This document shows, in pieces, positions 34,704 to 46,329 of a stretch of 64,000 nucleotides of DNA (the first letter of the stretch is position 1; each line of letters begins with the position of its first letter). The translations under genes and the position numbers were made by a program. This DNA comes from Siphonodentalium dalli (taxonomy: Eukaryota > Mollusca > Scaphopoda > Gadilida > Siphonodentaliidae), in contig CP136067.1 of the NCBI GenBank assembly GCA_032622095.1, forward strand, positions 94,418,707-94,482,706, read 5' to 3'. Under the pieces are notes generated by a model. The model did no database searches and was not told the DNA's origin. It was given only the letters and a program-made list of their open reading frames with translations.

Positions 34704-36400
34704 TTTCGCATAATGAACCGACGAGAGATAAATATTGTGAAAAGATCTTTGCATGCAGTCGTGATTTTTTTCAGAGGGTCCAAAAACATTGACGACACCG
34801 AGTCCGTTTGCGAGAGAATCGTGCTTGACACTCACAGTAATTATACCGTTATCAGCACAGGCCCCTTGGGAAAATTAGAAAAATATAGAACTATATACCA
34901 GTGACTAGGTTCAAATGATCGATTTTGGCTAAAACCACACAAACTATCAAAGCCCTCGTAAATTCTAGAAATCGATAATTGCAGCCAAATTATCGTGAGA
35001 TGTGTCTAATTGTCAACACAATTCCCTTTCATTTGACATATTACTCGGCGAAATTGAAAGAAGCAAAGTCGAGACATCTTATCGGAAACTACCGAAATAT
35101 ACTGAAGAAATCAGATCGTCAATCTCCCTGTCCTCTCAGAGGCCTTTTACCTAGTTATAAAATCAAATATTTTTTTTTAGCAATAATACGTCGCGCACGT
35201 GTAATTAAACGAGATGATATAACCTATAAATGCTCATATATGTTCCGTAAGTCATTCCGAAGCCACCCGTACTTTTCTTATTTCATTCGATGTGTTTGTG
35301 ACCAATTATCAAACGAATTCTAGAAACAATACTTGTCAGACTGGCAGTTAATTTGAATGCGGGAGTCAAGTTCACGCTATTTTCGCAGAATTTTAAAGCA
35401 AATTCCAATTATTTAACTGTCCTTTCAAGTTCACTTCTTTTTAAAAATCGGATATACTTCTTGGTACAGAGAACATTAATAATTCAAGTATTTCTTCAAT
35501 ACTCTTATCGGCTATGGATATCTATGCATAGTTATTTTTTCAAGTCAACATTTGTGAACTTTTTATCTCGATTATTGTTAATCAACCAGCAAGCCGGTCT
35601 GGCTTATTATTGCCATTGTTCAGAATAGGGCACTCATAGTTTGACTTCCTTTATCAGAACGGTGTTCCATCTTTTGCAGAAAGATTAACCCTCTCATGAA
35701 AACAGATATGATGCTACATCTGTCACCAGAGTGATAACAGTGAAAGTAAAGAAACGTTTTTGGTACCTAAAGTGAACTTATTATAAAATGTTACAAATCC
35801 CTCTTAATTACACTCATGATGTTCAAATTTCAAAATTTCCAATATATGGTATGCATTCCTCAGTATGTGTTGTATATCCCTGTGAAATTTCAGTCCGTAC
35901 AGTTGTGGATTTATCAAGATTTTACCAAATTACCTGACCCATCCATTAATAATAGTTTTGTACGTTTCGAAGAATAGTATCAAAACTTTAATGTGTCTAT
36001 GTGGATACGAGTGATTATACTTGCATGGGGTGTTGAGTGCACGTTCGGTGACTGAATTATTTGTCAAGGATAATTGTGAGTGAGCCGTTGGTACAATAGA
36101 AATGAGTTTATGTGTTACATGTAGGTTTTATAAGCGAAATACATCACTTTAGCCAGTTTCCTTTCAGCGCACGGTTCCACAATAAATATATTATAAAAAA
36201 GTATAGCATACAATAAAGGCAAAACAAACAAACAAACAAATCTGATATATACACACGAGAAGAACATTGAATATCATGATTGTATTATTTTGTCATGATA
36301 CAAATTGATTCATGTTAAATCCATGTACAAGCTGTTGTTCCATGCTTTCATAGTGTTGTTTCCCCAAATAATGGGTTTCATCTCGGTTTTAACGCAGGAA
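34704..36400. other. No gene supported; two open frames of unknown meaning
   Basis: Plus-strand frames of 71, 114 and 91 codons (about 34689-34904, 34979-35323 and 35353-35628) have no recognisable domain, and the first starts inside the palindrome. They could be decayed transposon coding sequence but I cannot support it. Otherwise AT-rich. Confidence 0.4.
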
Positions 36401-36406
36401 TAATAA

Positions 36407-36877
36407 TTGAAGGTATTCAATCCGATTAAACGGTAAACATATTATCAAGATACAAAACAACAACATTTCTTCATATATACGCTTTAGATATCAGAATCGA
36501 TTTATTGCAACAAATTAATGCTAACCACTGTCAACTGTGGTATCAAATTTCCAAAAACTTATTTTTTATCAACATTTTGTACAACAAAATATTTCTGTAT
36601 TATCAATTAAGTATCACGAAATTTGGCTGTATTATCACTTGATTTTAGAGTTATCCATCTTAATCCGCAATTTTGTCCGAGGCCCTCCGTTTGAGCACGT
36701 GTTAATGGGCCACATTTAGTTGCACATCTCGAGAAATAACAAACTTCAAAAATCGATATCTGATCACTCTGAGCTTTAACGGGTGGGCTCCTTTACTCGA
36801 ATTAAATATTTTGTTTTATCCCCGAAGCCAAAGAATAGTAATTTAGGAGCGTTAATTCGGATTGAGTACCTTTAAAC
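36407..36877 (-). mobile_element. Short TIR element, family R1, copy 3
   Basis: The most complete copy, with both ends present: TTGAAGGTATTCAATCCGAT at 36407 and ATTCGGATTGAGTACCTTTA ending near 36875. The body is the complement of 9086-9504. No coding capacity. Confidence 0.8.
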
Positions 36878-36879
36878 CA

Positions 36880-37675
36880 GCTGTGATATACGCCTCTTTG
36901 CACAGACTCTGGCTATTTGCATACATTTGTTGTAATTTATAGAAGCGTAGACCACTCGTGTCTTTCTGTGTATGTATAATCATGCGCATTTATCACCCTA
37001 GCACAAACATAAAAAATATATATTTAGGGGATATTAGAAACTGAATAGAAGGGAAAACGTAACTAAAACAATGTTGAGATTATAGATACTTCCCAGAAGA
37101 TGAGACCTAAGCAGAGATGAGGTCACCAGAGGGTGAATTTGGTGATGCTAGCCCGCTTTGTTGGATAGCTAGCATCACTAATTACCATAAGTGGATGAGA
37201 CACACTATTTACAAGCTTGGTGTAGGCCTACTAGGTCTGCAGGTAATAATATTAGCTTTTCAGTTCCATCACTGGTTAAGTAATCGTGCTATGATGCTGG
37301 TGGTTCCTATTGATTTAGCTATGATGTGCAAGGTGTGTGTGAGTTGTGTACGAGTTGTGTACGAATGTCGACCCCCAACAATCCGTATATATATCTATGC
37401 AATCTTTGTTATCAGATATTGTTCTGTACATAAATGTGTAATATAATGAAAAAAAAAATGAAAAAAAAATGAAAAATTATGTTGGTGGGTCAATATGATG
37501 CTGTTGAGAAAAACTACACTCATTTGTTTAATTGTCAATTTAAAAAGTCTTTGGCTAATCCGATTGACTCAAAGAAAAGCATTGTATGATAAACTTATCC
37601 AGTCGAATAACTGTGAAAATATTGTTTTTGTCGGGGTACCGACGTGTGTTCTTACTTTTGATCTGGACTGTATTT
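36880..37675. other. Unique-looking sequence with one short palindromic repeat
   Basis: A decayed copy of the GAGGTCACCAGAGGGTGAAT element lies at 37115-37190 (TTTGGTGATGCTAGCCCGCT, then CTAGCATCACTAATTACCAT). A-rich run at about 37447-37475. No exon supported. Confidence 0.5.
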
Positions 37676-39000
37676 CCAGTCTATTATTATCAATGGAAGG
37701 GGAATAACTCTATCTCTTATTAATGCATTCTGGGTACATACAGGGGGATTCTTGGGCTGAATCTGATAACTTATATAACTTGTTGGAGACTCTTATATTA
37801 AGTGGTCCTTTAATAAGAATTATATTCGGTCGACAATAACATAACCGGACCAATGTACATATTTTTTTGGAATCATCTAGGAATGAAGTCGTAGGTTTTT
37901 TTTCTAATTTTATTTCGCTGATTGAAACTAACAAATATGCCAGTGCATGTGTGAAGGTAACCTTATATTCACCATAAGGTAATACCGACCGTATATAATT
38001 TTTCTCTTCGACGTCTCCAATTGGTGATTTGTCGAGCTATTTTTTGGAGATGAAGCCTGGAATGAAAACATGACTAGATTATTATTATTGGAAAGGGCTC
38101 CAAGACTCATAATTGGATTCCCCCACTCCAACTAAACTTCAAACTTTCCCAACTGGTTAGACAAATCCAACCGAATACCCTGATATGGTTGGAAAATGTC
38201 CAGCCAATGGCCATATCAGCCCAAATGGTTTATAGCTAACCATAATATCACTGTAGGAGCAGTTACATCCATAATATCACTGTGTAGGCGATGTTACATC
38301 CATAATATCACTGTGTAGGAGATGTTACATCCATAATAACACTGTGTAGCAACTGTTACATCCATAATATTACCGTGTAGGAGCTGTTACATCCATAATA
38401 TCACTGTGTAGGAGATGTTACATCCATAATATCACTGTAGGAGCTATTACATCCATAATATTACTGTGTAGGAGCTGTTACATCCATAATGTCACTGTGT
38501 AGTATATGTTACATCCATAATATCACTGTGTAGTAGGAGATGTTGCATCCATAATATTACTGTGTAGGAACTGTTACATCCACAATATCACTGTGTAGGA
38601 ACTGTTACATCCATAATATCACGGCGTAGGAACTGTTACATCCATAATATCACTGTGTAGGAACTGATACATCCATAATATCACCGCGTAGGAACTGTTA
38701 CATCCATAATATCACGGCGTAGGAACTGTTACATCCCTAATATCACAGTGTAGGAACTGTTACTTCCATAATATCACTGCGTAGGAGATGTTACATCCAT
38801 TATATCACCGTAGGAGCAGTTACATCCATAATTGTGATAGTTCTTGACCGATTTGTTACGGTTCCTTATGATTAATTATCATTGTCGGGACAACATCACT
38901 CATAATAATAGATATCTTAAATACATTAAACATTCGTGAACGAACAGAAGCTGCATAATTAACTCGGATATAGCGAGTTAACCTGTAATTATCAACATGT
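37676..39000 (+). repeat. Element R4, copy 1, with an expanded 31-bp minisatellite
   Basis: Aligns in order with 39095-42415: CCAGTCTATTATTAT, GGGGAATAACTCTAT, GGAATGAAGTCGTAGGTTTT, CTTATATTCACCATAAGGTA, ACTCATAATTGGATT, AACTGGTTAGACAAATCCAA, and then GAGTTAACCTGTAATTATCA at the right. Between these, copy 1 carries about twenty CATCCATAATATCACTGTGT units (38225-38835), against one in copy 2. Confidence 0.82.
38225..38835 (+). repeat. 31-bp minisatellite (CATCCATAATATCACTGTGT)
   Basis: About twenty units of 28-34 bp: CATCCATAATATCACTGTGT AGGARCTGTTA. Variation is mostly single bases plus short indels. Sits inside R4 copy 1. Confidence 0.92.
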
Positions 39001-40264
39001 AATAACTGAAACTCAAGCAATGTAAACATAATTCCTTTGTTTTCCGTGGCATATCGACTAGAGTGTTATGTGTTTAATTTTTATGTTTGTAATGCCAGTC
39101 TATTATTATACCCAATTGGAGGGGAATAACTCTATTTCAACTCTACTTCAATTCTGATGTATTCTGGGTAAAGAATGGGAAGTCTTGGGCTGAATTCGAG
39201 AATCTCAATAACTTGGTGGAAACTCGATCTTAGGCCACAGCTGTTCTGTCTTCTGGTGGAATATATAAAGTATATCGGAGCAATACCTGTCTTGCAATCA
39301 TTGCTCACGTGACTGCCAACCTCAGTTGATATTGCTCCCACATCACCACCAGCAACCATGCCAATATATGTTCAAGGTGAGTTTCTGAGAAACTACTAGG
39401 CCTACATGTATGTCAGTTATGTAAGTATTCTACGCTACAACTTATATGCAGGGCATGCCAACATTCAGAGCTGTGATTCAGAGAAAAATATCGGGCGATT
39501 AATTAATTCATTTTACACAAAAAAGGCAGTTTCTCACAAAAGTTAACTTTCCTCGGATAGTGACACGATAATTTGATAACTGATAGTGGTATCTTCAGAA
39601 CGAAAAATCCTTGAATTCCAAAATAAAGAAATTGAATCATTTATTTGCCAAAAACAATTTAAGCAGCAACACTGAATGTGCAAAAGAATACAGGGCGCCA
39701 CAAGAAATGCAAATGCATGAACCGTTATTCAGGCACACAGTTTGACATCAGAGCTTGATATTTCACATCACATAGCATCAGCTTACTATTAGAAGACGGA
39801 CGATATTTAGTTCAGCTGTATGTTTACTGTTAAATTAGATTATTCCCGAAGATGAACAACTTATGAATTGAATAGGTCAGTTGGAAGCAAAAAAAGAGAA
39901 AGTCACATAACGTAAGCTAAGGACGGACCATTATCACTCTGCGCGTGGACCGATATTCCACTTTATATCCGATATCAGGCTGATTTGCCAATGCTAGCTG
40001 GGATAACAGGACCAATGAGGCAGAGTATACATAATTTTGGAACAATATAGGAATGAAGTTGTAGGTTTTTTATATAATTTTGTGCCACTTATTGGAACTA
40101 CATTTATCAAATATGCCAGTGAGTGAAGGAAGCCTTATATTCACCATAAGGTAATACCCACTGTAAGCACATTTTCTTCTTCTTCAAAGTCTCCAAAATT
40201 TATGTCGACGTCGAATTATTGTTCGGAGATGAAGCCTGAAATGAAAACATGATTATAATATTAT

Positions 40265-40905
40265 TGTAAGGGCTCTGAGAGGCGTCTTGGCCAGGGGCGT
40301 GGTTAGAATGGCTCAGAGAGGAGTCTTAGCCATGGACGTGGTTAGAATGGCGCTGGGAGGGGCGTCTTAGTCATGGACGTGGTTAGAATGACACTGAGGG
40401 AGGCGTCTTAGCCATGGACGTGGTTAGAATGGCGCCGAGAGAGGCATCTTAGCCATTGACGTGGTTAGAATGGCGCTGAGAGAGGCGTCTTAACCATGGA
40501 CGTGGTTAGAATGGTGCTGAGAGAGGCGTCTTAGCCATGGACGTGGTTAGAATGACACTGAGGGAGGCGTCTTATCCATGGACGTGGTTAGAATGGCGCC
40601 GAGAGAGGCGTCTTAGCCATTGACGTGGTTAGAATGGCGCTGAGAGAGGCGGCTTAGCCATGGACTTGGTTAGAATTGTACTGATAGAGGTGTCTTAGCC
40701 ATGAACGTGGTTAGGATGGCGCTGAGTGAGGCGTTGTAGCTATAGACGTGGTTAGAATGACACTGATGGAGGCGTCTTAGTCATGGATGTGGTTAGAATG
40801 GCGCTGTGATAGGCGTCTTAGCCATGGACGTGGTTAGAATGGCGCTGAGAGAGGCGTCTTAGCCATGGACGTGGTGGCTAGAATGGGACTGAGAGAGGCG
40901 TCTTA
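40265..40905 (+). repeat. 40-bp minisatellite (GCCATGGACGTGGTTAGAAT)
   Basis: About sixteen units of roughly 40 bp: GGCGTCTTAGCCATGGACGT GGTTAGAATGGCGCTGAGAGA. Higher-order repetition is visible (units ending ACACTGAGGGAGG recur at about 40390 and 40555). The last, interrupted unit continues at 41973. Confidence 0.92.
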
Positions 40906-40906
40906 A

Positions 40907-41972
40907 CTCTTTCATCACGGCAGCCCGCTGTAGCGGCCAAATTAACAATTAGGCTTCATCACGGCAGCCCGCTGTAGTGGTCTATTATGTCAAACACAGG
41001 CATCACCTTTTGAATCGCAAACATATGGCAATTAAAGTTTATCTAATGTGGGGGTATTCTGGAGCATAGACAGGAAATATATAAACTTGGTTTTATCTCA
41101 AAAATGTTATAGAAACGAGTTTTATTCCTTTCCAAACAGACATAGACAAGCAAACTAAATTTATAAACATATCCGGTGATAGTGATGGTGACGAGTTTTC
41201 TGAGGATGAATTCTTTGAGAATTTTAATGTTTGTGTATTTGATATATTGTGTGCAGTTAGTAAATATCCAGAAAACAGCTTGTCTCAGATGATAAAGATC
41301 ATAGTGGAGACTAAATAGATTACTCTAACTCTAGCGATAATGAACTGTCTGACCTGGATTCAGAGCATGGAAGTAAAATAAGTAATTACTCTATAGTGGA
41401 GAATGTGACAGTGATTACAAGGATATGTGGAACATAATTGAAAACACAACTTGTTCATACATAAAGACCTATTTGTTGAGTTTATATACGTTTCCCCAGT
41501 TGATAAGGAATACCTTCATTGATAATGCTACATTGGATAATGTTTGTATACACCACACCTGTAAAGGATGTATTCTACCTGTTGTCATGGCACAGTATAT
41601 CACAGGTAAATGGACTATAGGTTCACGGAGGTTTAGTAGAACATGAACGTAAAACTATATTAGAGATGTAGTATTCATATTGCACCACAAATAACAGAAA
41701 ACAAGATGTAATAGGCGATTTTACGTAAATGTTACCGGTTCTCACCTGTTTTATACCTGTAATTACTTAACGAGAAAAATTGACAGTCACACAAACATAA
41801 CCATTTGATACTTCAATATCTCCCGAACATGACAATACATAGATTGCCATAGGTATCAATTACTAGTATAGTGTATAGTACACATAACATGCACATACTA
41901 TTTTCTTAATATTATTGCCAGATATTCAGGGTTGTGGGATAAATGTAGCTATGATATTCAGTGATGAAAGAG
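40907..41972 (+). mobile_element. piggyBac-like element, TTAA-flanked, with a transposase-like remnant
   Basis: 1066 bp between two TTAA copies (40903-40906 and 41973-41976). The ends are 12-bp inverted repeats: CTCTTTCATCACGG on the left and CAGTGATGAAAGAG on the right. The left end has a second copy of CATCACGGCAGCCCGCTGTA nearby. The interior holds a broken coding remnant: an acidic stretch SGDSDGDEFSEDEFFENF (about 41175-41230), a further acidic SDNELSDLDSEH (about 41330-41370), and a frame of 73 codons at 41425-41646. Acidic N-termini are usual in piggyBac transposases, but no catalytic DDD region was recognised. It is non-autonomous. Confidence 0.82.
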
Positions 41973-42415
41973 TTAACCAGGGATGTGGTTAGTGGGTATC
42001 TGGTGACTCTTATCAATCAAAATTCCCAACTCATAATTGGATTTTCCCCAACTGATACTTCAAAGTTTCCCAACTGGTTAGACAAATCCAACTTAACACC
42101 CTGATATTGTTGGAAAATTTCCACCCGATGGCCATTTCAGCCCAAAATATTTTATAGGTAACCATAACATCAATGTGTAGGAACTGTTACATCGGAAGTT
42201 ATTCTATCGCTGGTTTGTGATGGTTCATGACTGATTTAAAATGGTTCATTATGATTAAAAATAATCATTTTCTGGACAAAATCACACATAATCATATATA
42301 TCTAAAATAAACATTCCTGAACGAAAAGAGAATAAGTGCTATTCTACCTAATCCTGAGCTTTGGATAACATTTAACTCGAATATAGCAAGTTAATGTGTA
42401 ATTATCAACATATCG

Positions 42416-42980
42416 ACTGTCAAATACATTCTGAAGACAAACACTGAGTATGAGTATAAAGTATACCTGTGTTATTTTTCTGTAAATGAAAAGGGTTACC
42501 ACCCCCTTCCCAAATCCACTCTAATTTAAGTAGCCTCCGTCGATAAAGGGTATGCAATTCTATAGACAAGATATGGAACAAACATAGAGTGCCAATAATG
42601 ATAGTAAATAACTCAAATGAATCCTTTTGTCCCCAAAAAAAGAAGTGTTGTGGGAAAATCAATATGACCCAGAAACTGACTTAAAAATAAACTGTTTCCT
42701 CTGCACCATGCTTTGGTGGGGCAATCAAAACTTCAAATAAGCCCAGCCCCATAATATAAATGTGAACTTTGATCCTGAAGAAATATAGTGCCCAGAAAAA
42801 CAAAGGAAAGCTCCTACATCTCCCAATGCGCAATACTGAGATTTTCGCCAAAACTGATGCTGATATAACTCAAACCAGTAGAGTTGAGATGCCCACCCAT
42901 AAAACTTTGCCCTTATCGAACCAGCCTAAATAAAAGACAAAATGTAGACCAAGCAGACAATAATATATTAGCTGCGGGTA
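42416..42980. other. No gene seen
   Basis: AT-rich sequence between R4 and the Gypsy remnant. It could contain decayed upstream parts of the retroelement, but neither protease nor gag motifs could be read. Confidence 0.4.
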
Positions 42981-42984
42981 TTAT

Positions 42985-43900
42985 AATACTGAGTACATTT
43001 CTGTGCTCGTTCCCAATCGTTATGGTGGACAAAAAAGACGGTCTAAATGGTTTTGTGTAGACTTTCGATAATTGAACCGTATAACAAAGACAATCTCATA
43101 TTCTCTGCGGGCCATTGATGATGTACTGACACTCTTGGGCAAAGCCAAGTATTTACAACATTGGATTTGAAGTCAGGCTATTGTCTGTGACGAATTGCAG
43201 AGCAACACAAATGTAAGACCTCACTCGCATGCTGCCAATGCCTCTTTGTCATGGCATTCGGCCTTCAAAATTCACCAGAGGTATTCCAGCAGTTAATGGC
43301 TAAAGGTTTACGAAATAGCCTACTTAGATGACATCCTCATATACAGCGAGAATCTGGATTCCCACTACCAACATATTCAGGCAGTGGTTGACAAATTACG
43401 CCAGCACAAATTGAAATTAAAACTGAAAAAATGTCAGTTTCTGAAACGGGGAAACAAGTACATAGGTTTCATAATCGATGCCAAAGGCGTTCGTCCCGAC
43501 CCTGATAAAGTCAAAGCCATCTGGTCATTTTCACCCGCTCTGAAAAGGATGTCCATAGTTTCGTTGGATATGTAACTACTACCGGCGCTATTCCATCTTT
43601 CTCAAAAATAGCAGAACCAATGGTACAACTAACCAAGAAGTATGACAAATTTTACTGGACACAAGGTGGCCAAGTTCCTTTGACCAGTTGAAACAAGACT
43701 TAACCAAGATTCCCTTGTTGGCCTACCCCAATACTGAAAAACCAAGCATGTGTGACTTATGCATCGGAGCTTGTCTCACACAGGTTGGAAACGATGGAGT
43801 GGCAGCCACCGTCAATTGAAAAAGAGGATTACACCAGCTGCATACACTGTCTATTTTGTGCTTCAAAAAATGTACCATTGCCTACATAATGCCACTTTCA
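42985..43900 (+). pseudogene. Ty3/Gypsy retrotransposon pol remnant (reverse transcriptase and RNase H start)
   Basis: Reading with frame changes gives a chain of Gypsy pol motifs: CVDFR-LNRITK (with a stop where the family has a residue) near 43060, RAIDDVLTLLGKAKYLQ near 43110, a LQNSPEVFQQLMA-like string near 43265, then the catalytic box YLDDILIYSENLDSHYQH near 43325, and KKCQFLKRGNKYIGFIIDAK at 43430-43490. This is followed by GVRPDPDKVKAI, FVGYV and the connection region, and KPSMCDLCIGACLTQ where RNase H begins (about 43745). Several stops and frameshifts make it dead. No integrase and no long terminal repeats were identified, so it is a fragment. Confidence 0.88.
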
Positions 43901-44079
43901 TTAATATGAATCGTAAATGACCCGTAGTGGAGCAACCAAACAAGTTGTGCCTCGAATTTGCTTTTTATCAGCTAATAATTATTTATGTAACAGCATGCAA
44001 TATGGCCCCGGTGCAGACGACATGACAAGTATTGACATGGATTGTGCAATCTTGTCTGGATTCTGGCCCACAAAGTGTG

Positions 44080-45640
44080 AGTGTCCCAGTCCATAGAACG
44101 GGCGTCACATATCAGCCAACTAGTGTCCCAAAACCACATAATTTGTAACACAGTCCACCCAAATAATGTCACAAATCATCCAAATAGTACCCAATTTGTA
44201 ACCCAAACCAGTCCAATGTGTGTTCCACACCATCCACCGATACCCATGTCACCAATCGAGTCCCAATTCATGCACATGGTGTCCCAAACCACCAAATGGT
44301 TGTCTCAAACCATCATTTGTGTACCACAAACCATAAAATGGGTGTCCCAAGCCACAACAATTGTCTCAACCAACAGGAGTGTCTAAAAACGTACAACTAG
44401 ACTCTCAAACCACCCACTTAATGTCCAACATCATCTAATGAGTGTCCCAAACTAGTTTCCAAACCCATCCATCAAAGATATCAAACCATGTTTTGGTAAA
44501 CTCATTGGATGGTTTGATAAACTCACTTGGACGTCTGAAATACTCGATGGAGGGTTTTGTACAATATTGTAGATGTATTGAGATGACAGTTGGTAGATGG
44601 TTTGTAACACTGTCCAGTTGGATAGATGGTGTGCTAGTTGTATGGTTTGGGTCACCCGCTGGGTGATTTGTGACTTCAGTTGGATGGTTTTGGGGCACCA
44701 ATTTTGTGGTTTGTTAATATTGAGTGGTTTGAGACACTCGATGTAGATTTTAGATGGTTATCATAACCGTTATGTGCATTGGGACACTGCGTGGCCGATT
44801 GTGTCACTGGTTGGGCCGTTTGGTACACTATAGTTGAATGGATTGAGACGAGAGTTGTATGTTATATGACATAATTATGATACTCCGGTGTGTCTTGGGA
44901 TACTAGTTGCGTGGCATGAGATACATATTGGATGCCTGCCACTCGTGTGGTTTCGGACACCTGATGGGTGGTTTGGTTACCTTGTTACACCCATTGTGTG
45001 GTTTTGGGGCACTGACTGAGTGGTTTGACACACTCGATTGGTGCTCATTGTATGGTTTATTTTACTCATTTGATGATCGTGGACACTCATTGGATAGTTT
45101 CTGGATAGTTTTTGACACCTGGTGGATGGTATGGGACACACCTATGTAGTTTCGACCACCGGTTGCAAAGTCTGGAGCACTACCGGCGTGGTTTGGAAAC
45201 ATTCGTTGAATGGATTGGGTTCCTAATCAGGTCGATTGAGACTCTCAGTTGGTTGTTTGGGACACTCATGTGGGTGGGTTGGTATACCAGATGCATGGTT
45301 TCGGGACTATAGGTGTGGGAAAACAGTTGGTTATGACACCAGTTGAGTATCGTTTGGGGCACTACCTACATTATTCTACATCAGTCTGGGTGGTTTGTGA
45401 AACTCGTTTGATGGATTGGGACACCCATTCGATGGTTTGGGACAATATTTGGATTTGGGGCGCCTGTCGTATGGATTGGGATACTCACATGTTTTTTTTT
45501 TTTTTTTGGATATTAGATGGGTTTTGTAATTCTGTATATGGTTTGGCGCATTCGTTAGGTGGTTTGGGAAACTCATTTGATGTATTACGAAACTAATTGG
45601 TGGCTTTGGAAACTCGTATGGTGGCATATATGACTACATA
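44080..45640. repeat. Minisatellite that changes strand at about 44.48 kb
   Basis: From 44080 to about 44470 the units read GTGTCCCAAACCACAC/CCATCCA in one direction. From about 44490 to 45640 they read the complement, GATGGTTTGGGACACTC. Units are about 33-40 bp. The turn lies near CAAACCCATCCATCAAAGAT / TTGGATGGTTTGATAAACTC. The right side is about three times longer than the left. Peptide frames across it are incidental. Confidence 0.85.
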
Positions 45641-46047
45641 TTGGCTATACATTTATTTGATATTGTAAGATTTAGTAAAAAAAAAAAAAAACAAACAAAC
45701 CACTTCAATTGTTCACTTCCGACTGCCATTTTCGCTGTCATTTTGAAAGCTTTTTAGACACCGATTTGTCAAATCCTCGGGAAATGACTTATTAAATCTG
45801 ATTAGGATTCGCCATTTTATAGTTTTAGAGTCAAATTATGCACGAAATGGCAGGAATATGCAGTGGCAACAAGAATAATGAGTGTTTATTGCAGGTTTGC
45901 ACATTAATACATTTAGAGGACATATTGAAGTGATTGGTAGTCCACTCCAGGAAATGGGCGCCATATTGCCTGGTACATACACGGCCACATGTTAGCGTCA
46001 AATTAGTTTGAGCAGACATCTTTACGAACAACAAAAATGGCTGAAGT
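45641..46047. other. No gene seen
   Basis: Contains an A run at about 45677-45692 and a GCCATTTT-type word cluster. No other signal. Confidence 0.4.
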
Positions 46048-46051
46048 TTAA

Positions 46052-46293
46052 TCCTTTGAGTGCCAGGTCCAATTTTTGTATCAACCCATATACCCTGTGC
46101 CAATGCATTCTCTTATATATGCGAGTCGACCATAGGTCGCCTCGCATATATAAGAGAATACATTGGCCTAACAATTATTATTTTTATTTTTTTTTACAAT
46201 TTTTTACAATTTTAATAGTTTATTCTTATATTCTTTAACAGACTTATTTTGTAGGTTTAGGGCCGATGAGATCGGCCCCTGGCACTCAAATGG
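46052..46293. mobile_element. TTAA-flanked short element with an internal hairpin
   Basis: 242 bp between TTAA (46048-46051) and TTAA (46294-46297). The ends are 16-bp inverted repeats with two mismatches: TCCTTTGAGTGCCAGG and the complement of CCATTTGAGTGCCAGG. Inside is a near-perfect hairpin at about 46100-46166: AATGCATTCTCTTATATATG then CGAG, paired with CTCGCATATATAAGAGAATA. Target and ends fit a piggyBac-type MITE. Confidence 0.82.
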
Positions 46294-46329
46294 TTAATAC
46301 TGGGATCCCAGTCTGGGGGATGCACATTG

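Larger units (their letters stand above)
39095..42415 (+). repeat. Element R4, copy 2, with a 40-bp minisatellite and a nested insertion
   Basis: Collinear with 37676-39000 but with three additions: about 750 bp at 39236-39990, the 40-bp minisatellite at 40265-40905, and the TTAA-flanked element 40907-41972 inserted in that minisatellite. It resumes at 42020 with CCCAACTCATAATTGGATTT. The 95-bp gap between the two R4 copies makes them effectively tandem. Confidence 0.8.

Noticed and set aside
38225-38835. CRISPR-like regular repeats
   Set aside because: Units follow head to tail with no unique spacers, in eukaryotic DNA with introns; it is a minisatellite.
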